Shown here: positions 1 through 5,256 of the stretch, in pieces
How positions within the stretch are numbered: the first letter of the stretch is position 1
Layout of the letters: every line of letters starts with the position of its first letter
NCBI GenBank assembly: GCA_023396415.1
Contig: JAEWWJ010000012.1
Span: forward strand, 1-9,641
Direction of reading: 5' to 3'
Length of the DNA: 9,641 bases
Source of the DNA: Bacteroidota bacterium
GTDB lineage: Bacteria; Bacteroidota; Bacteroidia; Bacteroidales; F082
Position numbers and translations under genes: made by a program
The notes under the pieces: generated by a model
Databases searched by the model: none
Told to the model about the DNA's origin: nothing
The model's input: only the letters and a program-made list of their open reading frames with translations

Positions 1-766
1 TATCTTGAATAGCGGGTAATTCGATAGTTACGTAATTGTTTGCTGGGTTTGGGTAATAAAATAAAGTATGCTTTTCAACTTCTTGAATATCCACCAGATT
101 GAACCCACACCAATGCCCTTCAGCTCCTAAAGACCATAGATATTCATTGTATATTTCAACACATGGAGTGCTGGATTGATGAAATGGGTCAAACGGAGTA
201 TATTTATTGGGGAATGTTGACATTACATTACATATACCTTCAATAAACTGCTGTACATTATTTGCGACAGAGTAGGTTGAAGCAAAACAGTATTGCTTTC
301 TATTTTCACCATTATTTAAAGTTACTGTTTCATCACAATTAAACCTAACATAAATCGAATCGCCAATATTTCCATAATCAAATGCCGGTAAACTCACGGT
401 ATCGCCAACAGCTGCTGAGAGGTCATAACCTAGTTTTTCATTGTCCTCACCTAAGTAATGACGTATGAACCATATTTTCTTTGCTTCAATATCCTGGCGC
501 ATAAAGCAATGAAGGATTTTCACGGTATCATAAATGGTAGGATGGTCGTTTAACTGAAAAACCTTGGTATATTCAAGTCCATTAATCAGGGTGTCGCCTT
601 CAACTGAATAAACTTTATCATCATACACATTTTGCAACTCATCGAATTCATATACTGACCAGTAAGCATTTTGGGTTGGTAAGGGATGGTAGGTTTGACC
701 AAAAACCAATTTACCGTAAAACATAATTGTTAGGTAAATAATGATTGTGAAATAAAATTTTTTCAT
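1..766 (-). CDS. T9SS-exported cargo protein, 3' end cut by window edge
   Basis: This gene reads leftward from ATG at 766 and is still open at base 1, giving 255 visible residues. A signal peptide is clear: MKK, a hydrophobic stretch rich in I, F and L, then VFGQ at about residues 21-24, a likely cleavage site. Near the right end of the visible protein, FYYPNPANNYVTIEL (about residues 236-250) is the start of a T9SS type A sorting domain, so some 50-70 residues are probably missing. The body resembles a common Bacteroidota family of secreted proteins of unknown function: YWSVYEF near the N-terminus, then GDTLINGLEYTKVF, AKKIWFI, YDLSAAVGDTV, LNNGENRK and FIEGI in order. It is inferred to be secreted and attached to the surface or released by T9SS. 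It starts 12 bases after the stop of an orphan T9SS tail, an operon-like spacing. It looks more AT-rich than the housekeeping genes. The molecular role is unknown. Confidence 0.88.
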   Translation of the reverse strand, partial: MKKFYFTIIIYLTIMFYGKLVFGQTYHPLPTQNAYWSVYEFDELQNVYDDKVYSVEGDTLINGLEYTKVFQLNDHPTIYDTVKILHCFMRQDIEAKKIWFIRHYLGEDNEKLGYDLSAAVGDTVSLPAFDYGNIGDSIYVRFNCDETVTLNNGENRKQYCFASTYSVANNVQQFIEGICNVMSTFPNKYTPFDPFHQSSTPCVEIYNEYLWSLGAEGHWCGFNLVDIQEVEKHTLFYYPNPANNYVTIELPAIQD

Positions 767-778
767 AATTGATTTTAT

Positions 779-973
779 TTAGTTTGAAATTAATTTAAAA
801 GTTAAGAACTGATTACTAGCAATTATTTTAACAATATAAACTCCATTGATTGCAGGGCTTTTAACAGTAAATTGATTATTGTGGATTTCGCTGAAAAAGA
901 CTTCTTTTTCATATAAATCATAAATTGCTAAGTAATTGTTCAGGTTGTGTAACTGACTAATTTTTCTGATGTT
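779..973 (-). pseudogene. orphan C-terminal tail of a T9SS cargo gene
   Basis: A 64-codon open stretch runs from 973 to the TAA at 779-781 and is preceded in frame by TGA (974-976). It has no start codon. Its translation reads like the second half of a T9SS type A sorting domain: NIRKISQLHNLNNYLAIYDL, a glutamate and phenylalanine-rich strand, QFTVKSPAINGVYIVKI, and a final FLTFKLISN. The YPNP motif and the whole cargo part that should come before it are absent. Immediately upstream the sequence changes to a copy of an unrelated small coding remnant. The simplest reading is a deletion or insertion breakpoint near 973/974 that removed the rest of the gene. The stop lies 12 bases before the next T9SS gene, so the lost gene was probably its tandem neighbour. 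Confidence 0.75.
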
Positions 974-1212
974 TCAACTTCCGGCCACTCCGTCCACATC
1001 CAAACGTGAGCAGCCTAAAGGCTGAATTTATTTTTCCCCAACCAAAAAATCTTCTTTGTTGTGCAACATACTATAAATTGTTTATAAAATATAGGTGTAT
1101 AGCATTGCTTGCTGTAGCTGCCAAAAAGAGCGGCTATTGCAAAAGAAAGCCCATGCTGCAGAAGTATTACATTCGGCTGGGGGGGGGTAATAACAATGGT
1201 TGGTTGTAACAT
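974..1212 (-). pseudogene. degenerate copy A of a small unidentified ORF
   Basis: An open frame runs from ATG at 1212 to a TAG at 1015-1017 (65 codons). Its core at 1024-1092, read on the minus strand, matches the core of the ORF at 4398-4679: IFYKQFIVCCTTKKIFWLGK here against LFENQFISCCIAKTIFMLGK there. I count 14 identical residues of 23 and 47 identical bases of 69. Beyond the TAG, similarity seems to continue in another frame (RLDVDGVA against ALNVGLAA) up to the junction at about 974, so this copy is probably frameshifted. The ORF also contains a run of nine C (G on the plus strand, 1179-1187), a second likely site of length error. I do not recognise the family. It adjoins the orphan T9SS tail directly. 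Confidence 0.45.
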
Positions 1213-1263
1213 GATCGTTTGTATTTATTGTTCAATATTACAAAAGATTTTTAATTGAAACAG

Positions 1264-1286
1264 AAAAAAAAATTGGCAAAATGCCA
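1264..1286 (-). terminator. small hairpin with T-run, possible terminator
   Basis: On the minus strand TGGCA-TTT-TGCCA (5-base perfect stem, 3-base loop) is followed by AA and then nine T. This has the form of a weak rho-independent terminator. It lies about 400 bases beyond the stop of the propeller gene, so it could end that transcript, but the short stem leaves this uncertain. Confidence 0.35.
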
Positions 1287-1378
1287 TCATTTTAATCATG
1301 AATTTGTATATGATAAACACTATTAGATAGTTGCATTCTTATTTAGAATGGATATAAATTTTTGGGGATAAAAAACAA

Positions 1379-1665
1379 GATTCAAGATTCAAGGGATTCA
1401 AAAAATTCAAAAGATTGGCTGACGCCATATTAACACAAAAGATTGTCAATCAGTCACTTATTTATGGACATTGATCAACGAATATAAAGATTCAAGATTC
1501 AATCCCGCACGTGTGGGACAAAATTCAAGAGATTCAAAGGATTCACTCCGCCATGGCAGTGCAAGGAATTATCAGTTAAGTATATAAAAGCTAAGATTCA
1601 ATCTTTGAATCCTGTGAGGAGGAACGACGTGCAGGAATTGAATTTTTTGAATTTGATAGATTCAA
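1379..1665. repeat. cluster of GATTCAA heptamers
   Basis: GATTCAA occurs exactly at 1379, 1386, 1395, 1489, 1496, 1531, 1595 and 1659, with close variants AATTCAA (1404, 1522) and GATTCAC (1540), and reverse-complement forms at about 1605 and 1639. Two places have immediate tandem doublets (1379-1392 and 1489-1502). At 1595-1611 two heptamers face each other as GATTCAATCTTTGAATC, a perfect 7-base inverted repeat with a 3-base loop. Spacing is irregular and there are no conserved spacers, so it is not a CRISPR array. Such low-complexity intergenic repeats are typical of Bacteroidota genomes; the function is unknown. Confidence 0.7.
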
Positions 1666-1695
1666 AATTCGAGTTAAACCGATCACCCATCACCC

Positions 1696-3297
1696 TTACC
1701 GTATCACAACCTTCTCCACCAGCCATCTTACTCCATCCCAGAGCCTTATAAGGTAGAGGCCGGGCGGCAAGTGCTTGAGTTCAATTTTATGGAAATCACC
1801 TTCGGCTTTGGAGGTGTAAATAAGCCTGCCCGTGGGGCTGATAAGTTCTACCTGCATTATTGCCTGTTGCATATTGGTGGGCAGTTGCAACCAAACTTCG
1901 TTGGTGGCAGGGTTGGGATAGAGCAGAAAACTTGCTTTGGCATGAGCAGGCTTTTGCTCGTTGATACTAACGGTAGTATCCATTATTTCTACCAACCAAA
2001 TATCTGTTTCACCTTTGAGGTTACAGTTCACATCTATGCCATTGCTTCGGGCGGTGGCACCCAGCAGGAAGTGCGTGGGCGAGAAAACGTGCATGGCAAA
2101 CAGGCTGTTGTCAACAGGGCTGCCAAGGCATTTGGTCCAAAGCAGCTCACCTGATTGCGATAGGCGATGCAGGATAACTGTATGCCCTCCTTGCAGCGAT
2201 TCATTGCACAATGCATCACCATCCTGTGAGGTAGTATTTCCGCCCACGATATAACCGCCATCGTCTAAAGGACGGATGATACTCGGCTCATCATAGCCTG
2301 TGCCGCCCAAGCAACGCTGCCATTCTATTTGACCCAGGGTGTCAACTTTAACTACCCACATATCGCTCCAGTTTCCATTGCCGGGTACTCCATGAAAGCA
2401 ATTCACATCGCCATCATTAGAATCTGTGTTTCCCAAAAAAACATAGCCTCCATCAGCTGTTTGAAGCACATCAATAAGGGAGGTACTATTACTACCTCCA
2501 TAGCATTTCCACCATTCCAGATAACCAAGGCTGTCAAGTTTGAGCAACCAGCCACCGCTCTGCTGAAAGGGTAAGTCGTCCCGACAAGAAAACTCACCAT
2601 TCCATAAGCTGACTGATGCACCAATGATATAGCCGCCATCTGAAGTAAGGTTAGCGGTGTAGCCTGCATCGTTGCTTGTCCCTCCAAAAGTTCTTTCCCA
2701 AAGGATATTCCCATCCCAATCAATTTTAACAACCCATACATCATACATTCCATGGTTTAAGGCAATATCGCCATCAACCGAACCTGTGGTGCCTACCAAA
2801 ATATAGCCACCGTCATGTGCATATTTGATTTGCCCTGCTATTTCTTTATGTGTGCCACCGAGGCAGCGTGTCCATTCTTTATTGCCCAAACTGTCGGTTT
2901 TCACCAACCACCAGTCGCCATTGCTGCTGTGGTTGCAACCCACATCCCCATCCTGCGAATAGGTTTCGCCAAACATCAAAAACCCGCCGTCAGGGGTGCG
3001 AAGCATTTGAGCAAAGTAATCATACTCACTGCCACCATAGGTTTGCTCCCATAGTATTTGGCCCGAATTATTTGTCTTCAAAAGCCAATAGTCTGTTTTG
3101 CCGTGATTGTATGAAATATCTCCTCCACTAGATGATGTATTGCACCCCAAATAGTAGCCGTTTTGGTGGAAGATAATCGATCTTGCCCCTTCCCATTTTT
3201 CGCCACCAAAGCAATATTGTGATACAATGCTAAATTCCTGAGCATGGGTGTAAACAGCAGGCATAAGTAGTAAAAAAATCAGTATAATATGTTTCAT
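1696..3297 (-). CDS. secreted seven-repeat propeller-like protein with T9SS sorting domain
   Basis: A complete 533-residue protein with ATG at 3297 and TAA at 1696-1698. A signal peptide covers residues 1-20 (MKHIILIFLLLMPAVYTHAQ). Residues 22-445 hold seven repeats of about 55-65 residues, starting near 22, 87, 146, 204, 266, 330 and 391. Each shows a pattern of (Y/L/F)GG(S/T), then DGGY(I/F), a T(T/D)S-DGD segment, D-W(V/L)(V/L)K(L/V/I)D, and finally G-I-W--(C/T). Seven such units suggest a seven-bladed beta-propeller; this is inference from repeat number and length. Residues 446-533 form a T9SS type A sorting domain with LLYPNPATNEVWLQL near 458-472 and an ending of GLYLIRLWDGVRW then VEKVVIR. 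The protein is expected to cross the outer membrane by T9SS and be displayed or released. Ligand and role are unknown. Repeats 1 and 7 are the most divergent. A terminator-like hairpin ends 13 bases before the start codon. Confidence 0.93.
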   Translation of the reverse strand: MKHIILIFLLLMPAVYTHAQEFSIVSQYCFGGEKWEGARSIIFHQNGYYLGCNTSSSGGDISYNHGKTDYWLLKTNNSGQILWEQTYGGSEYDYFAQMLRTPDGGFLMFGETYSQDGDVGCNHSSNGDWWLVKTDSLGNKEWTRCLGGTHKEIAGQIKYAHDGGYILVGTTGSVDGDIALNHGMYDVWVVKIDWDGNILWERTFGGTSNDAGYTANLTSDGGYIIGASVSLWNGEFSCRDDLPFQQSGGWLLKLDSLGYLEWWKCYGGSNSTSLIDVLQTADGGYVFLGNTDSNDGDVNCFHGVPGNGNWSDMWVVKVDTLGQIEWQRCLGGTGYDEPSIIRPLDDGGYIVGGNTTSQDGDALCNESLQGGHTVILHRLSQSGELLWTKCLGSPVDNSLFAMHVFSPTHFLLGATARSNGIDVNCNLKGETDIWLVEIMDTTVSINEQKPAHAKASFLLYPNPATNEVWLQLPTNMQQAIMQVELISPTGRLIYTSKAEGDFHKIELKHLPPGLYLIRLWDGVRWLVEKVVIR

Positions 3298-3310
3298 TGA
3301 TTTGCTTGCT

Positions 3311-3352
3311 AAAAACCTTTGGCAGCAGGCAATTTGCCTACTGCCAAAGGTT
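3311..3352 (-). terminator. strong rho-independent terminator hairpin
   Basis: On the minus strand AACCTTTGGCAG pairs perfectly with CTGCCAAAGGTT (12 bases). Inside, after one mismatch, AGGCAA and TTGCCT form a further 6-base dyad. The T-run of five (plus A 3311-3315) follows at once. This is a classic terminator for the gene ending at 3366. It is unusual that the next ATG (3297) follows only 13 bases after the T-run, so it must be read through, or a promoter must overlap it. Confidence 0.85.
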
Positions 3353-3365
3353 ATTTTGATAAATT

Positions 3366-4304
3366 CTATTTAACTATAACTACCTTACCTGTTTTGAAAC
3401 TTCCACCTGTTTTCAGGCTGTAGTAATAGGTTCCGGCCTTTACTTGACGTGTATCCCACACATATTCGCCTTGTTTTTGGTTCAACTGTGCATGATGTAC
3501 GGTTTTGCCCGTGGCATCGCGTATTTCAAGCAGGGCCACAGCCTTTTCGCCTTCAAGCGTATAAACAAAACCTACCCAGCTGTTGGCAGGATTAGGATGA
3601 GCTTCTACAGTAGGGCCCAATAAGCTTTGAGCTGTTGTAGCACTTATTACTGTTTTGGTTTTTAGGCTTGCATCAATTGCCGAAGGGCAATCACAATATT
3701 CATACTCGCCAATGAAAGCCATGATATTGCGGGCTTGAATACCGGCTAAACCCGTACTTTGGTTGATCATGTCAATGAGCGTTGATTTTTCAGTTTCATT
3801 CATTGTAAAAATATTCCGTCCTTCGGTTTGCAATCCGGTCTGTAGTTGTTTGAGGCCCACAAAACGGTTGTGTTCTGTTAATGCTTCAGCTGTTAAACCG
3901 TACAATTGTGGCAACATATTTGCCAGACTGAGGGCTTCACTTGTTTTACCTTCCTGCATAAAAGCATCCACTATCTGCATGTCCATGGGTAAGCTTTGAG
4001 CCGCGGCCAACTGAGTCCGTAGCGCTTGCATATTGCTGATGCTATCGTGGACAAGGTTGTGTAATAAAGCCCTTTCAGCCTTTGCTTGCTCCAAACTATA
4101 ATGTGCCATTTGGCTTTGTAGTATGGTTTTGTAAGTGATGTTTCCCTTGAGGCTCTCTAAAACTTCCATCATATATTCCGGGAGCGGCTCGGATTTGGTT
4201 TGAAGGAATTCCATCAGTTCATTGTCTTTAAGTTCATCAGGATTGGCGCTTAACACCTCAAAGATAATGCTTTCGGGCAAAACATCATTTTTAAATTTAT
4301 CTTA
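3366..4304 (-). pseudogene. 5'-truncated T9SS cargo gene (C-terminal part of a larger protein)
   Basis: The open frame spans an in-frame TAA at 4302-4304 to TAG at 3366-3368. No ATG exists near its beginning: the codon at 4278-4280 is TTG, and the first in-frame ATG is 22 codons later. Translation begins mid-domain with LPESIIFEVLSANPDELKDN, PLPEYMMEVL and a helical stretch with FMQEGKTSEALSLANMLPQL, a pattern I associate with the C-terminal half of large secreted Bacteroidota proteins. It ends in a good T9SS sorting domain, with HPNPANSWVGFVYTLEGE (about residues 228-245, counting the TTG codon as 1), DATGKTVHHAQL, GTYYYSLKTGGSFKTGKVVI. There is no signal peptide, so the sorting domain could not be used: T9SS substrates must first reach the periplasm by Sec. 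I therefore call it a remnant. A translated cytoplasmic protein from TTG is possible but less likely. A copy of a small unidentified ORF lies about 90 bases upstream. Confidence 0.72.
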
Positions 4305-4397
4305 ATACAAACAAGTTTACCGAAAAGTAAAAATAACACTCATTTTCAACCACTCATATATTCGTGTAATTGATTGATTAAAAAAGCAAATAATTGT

Positions 4398-4679
4398 TTA
4401 TACATGTATTCTTGAGTAGGAAGAAGATGAAGATTGTGTTTCCTTTTGACGAGCCGCCAAGCCCACATTTAAAGCTAGGCGGTCTACCTGCTCAAAATCG
4501 TTTTTACCCAGCATAAAGATGGTTTTTGCTATGCAGCAAGATATAAATTGATTTTCAAATAGAAGCACGCCGTCCTGCTTATGGCAGTCATGCACAACCA
4601 AGACATCTTTGAATATCCGCATTCCAAATCTTACGAGATTGCACGAATTGAAACATGGTATTTTGCCTAGTCTTGTCAT
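4398..4679 (-). CDS. small unidentified ORF, copy B (93 codons)
   Basis: An open frame with ATG at 4679 and stop at 4398-4400. No family is recognised. Its support comes from copy A (974-1212): the core at 4494-4562 (residues 40-62, LFENQFISCCIAKTIFMLGK and on) matches it at 14 of 23 residues. The 22 base differences over 69 sites fall 7, 4 and 11 on codon positions 1, 2 and 3 in this frame, as expected if the minus-strand protein was once under selection. Cys-rich parts are seen (CFNSCN, VHDCHKQ, ISCC). The C-terminus is low complexity (QSSSSSYSR) and may be read-through junk. No signal peptide or membrane segment is evident. A promoter-like region at 4821-4907 points at it. It may be a real small gene, or a better-kept remnant of a longer one. 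Confidence 0.35.
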   Translation of the reverse strand: MTRLGKIPCFNSCNLVRFGMRIFKDVLVVHDCHKQDGVLLFENQFISCCIAKTIFMLGKNDFEQVDRLALNVGLAARQKETQSSSSSYSRIHV

Positions 4680-4738
4680 TGCTTTTTCATATTAGATTCA
4701 ATGCATAAAAACATTTCAGCTGTTGGTAAATGTTTAGT

Positions 4739-4773
4739 GTTCATTGTTCACTATTCTTCATTCATCGTTCACT
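4739..4773. repeat. GTTCATT/GTTCACT heptamer-like units
   Basis: GTTCATT, GTTCACT, CTTCATT, and GTTCACT follow each other with small spacers. The units are degenerate and resemble other low-complexity intergenic runs in the window. They would lie in the leader of any transcript started at the promoter near 4821. Confidence 0.5.
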
Positions 4774-4820
4774 TTCAGCATCATATCCCTTTTCATCGGG
4801 CTATTTCTGAGAAGTCCTTA

Positions 4821-4828
4821 CAAAGATA
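4821..4828 (-). promoter_or_regulatory. TAnnTTTG promoter element
   Basis: Minus-strand TATCTTTG is an exact match to the Bacteroidota -7 consensus TAnnTTTG. A TTTC sits 17 bases upstream, one base off the TTTG -33 element and at an acceptable distance. Transcription would run leftward into the small ORF at 4679 with a leader of roughly 135 bases, and on into the truncated T9SS gene. Confidence 0.5.
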
Positions 4829-4838
4829 CGGCCGAGGC

Positions 4839-4855
4839 ACTCACAGAAACTCACA
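4839..4855 (-). promoter_or_regulatory. TGTGAGT direct repeat over the -33 region, possible operator
   Basis: Two exact TGTGAGT copies (minus strand; plus ACTCACA at 4839-4845 and 4849-4855) start 10 bases apart, one helical turn, and lie on and around the predicted -33 position of the promoter at 4821. Head-to-tail sites on one face of the helix are a usual arrangement for regulator binding. No regulator is identified. Confidence 0.35.
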
Positions 4856-4860
4856 ATAAT

Positions 4861-4907
4861 CTTCAAATTTTGCATTTTCTTACATTTTCCTGCATTTTCT
4901 TCAAATT
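4861..4907. repeat. three tandem 10-base units between 9-base direct repeats
   Basis: TGCATTTTCT, TACATTTTCC and TGCATTTTCT lie in exact tandem at 4871-4900. Identical CTTCAAATT sequences flank them at 4861-4869 and 4899-4907. The T-tracts (A-tracts on the minus strand) recur every 10 bases at 4875, 4885 and 4895. They lie just upstream of the minus-strand promoter, where phased A-tracts can bend DNA or act like an UP element; that role is inference. Confidence 0.6.
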
Positions 4908-5057
4908 CTTTTAATCATTACCGCTTAGATTGTCATGCCAATATGTTTTCACAACTACACAATAGCCTGTGTTATTGCACATTACCCGTTGGTGGCAAAT
5001 GTTGCGGTACAAAGTCCGTTTTGAGATTTGGGTTTGTTCACACAGATATTTTGCACA

Positions 5058-5215
5058 AAATCAACCCATCTACTTTTCTGAGAGGTTTAGAAGTTTAGGC
5101 TGGCACAAGCCAATAGCCCAAAGCCAAGTGCCAACAGCCAAGAGCCTTCATTACCAGTCACTTTTAAATGCGTCTGCATCAACAAATCAGCACATCAACT
5201 TTTCTCAGGGGTTGA
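5058..5215. repeat. diverged 32-base direct repeat around a GCCAA-rich run
   Basis: The stretch at 5058-5089 and that at 5184-5215 align without gaps at 26 of 32 bases (both share AAATCA, CATC, ACTTTTCT and GGTT blocks). Their starts are 126 bases apart. Between them, at 5109-5146, is a run of AGCCAATAGCCCAAAGCC-type units of 7-8 bases. These look like old intergenic repeat expansions; no coding or regulatory role is evident. Confidence 0.5.
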
Positions 5216-5256
5216 CCTATATTTGTTTGCTAATTTTAGTTTATTATACTCCCAAA

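Larger units (their letters stand above)
1213..1695. other. gene-free AT-rich spacer with short repeats
   Basis: No credible gene is seen in this 483-base stretch between the propeller gene and copy A. It holds a dense cluster of GATTCAA heptamers (1379-1665), a small terminator-like hairpin (1264-1286), a further 6-base inverted repeat with a 5-base loop (CATTCT/AGAATG, 1334-1350), an imperfect palindrome TCCCGCACGTGTGGGA (1503-1518), and a short doublet of CATCACCC type next to the propeller gene stop (about 1681-1695). Confidence 0.7.
4680..5256. other. gene-free repeat-rich spacer
   Basis: This 577-base stretch between uvrC and copy B has no credible gene. From left to right it holds a run of (G/C)TTCA(C/T)T units (4739-4773), a minus-strand promoter-like region with phased repeats (4821-4907), a stretch without clear features (about 4915-5050), a diverged 32-base direct repeat (5058-5089 and 5184-5215), and a GCCAA-type run between its two copies (5109-5146). 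No clear terminator follows uvrC. Confidence 0.65.

Noticed and set aside
1011..1035. Plus-strand hairpin CAGCC-TAAA-GGCTG followed by a T-rich stretch
   Set aside because: The stem is only 5 bases, the T-run is interrupted, and no plus-strand gene precedes it.
1006..1209. Plus-strand open frame of 67 codons over copy A
   Set aside because: The matching plus frame in copy B contains a stop, and the third-position excess of differences favours the minus frame.
1379..1665. Possible CRISPR array in the GATTCAA region
   Set aside because: Units are 7 bases with irregular spacing, no constant spacer length and no cas genes nearby.
5218..5225. Plus-strand TATATTTG, an exact TAnnTTTG match
   Set aside because: It points into the 3' end of uvrC with no plus-strand gene to serve, and no -33 element stands at the right distance. 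Chance matches are expected in AT-rich sequence.
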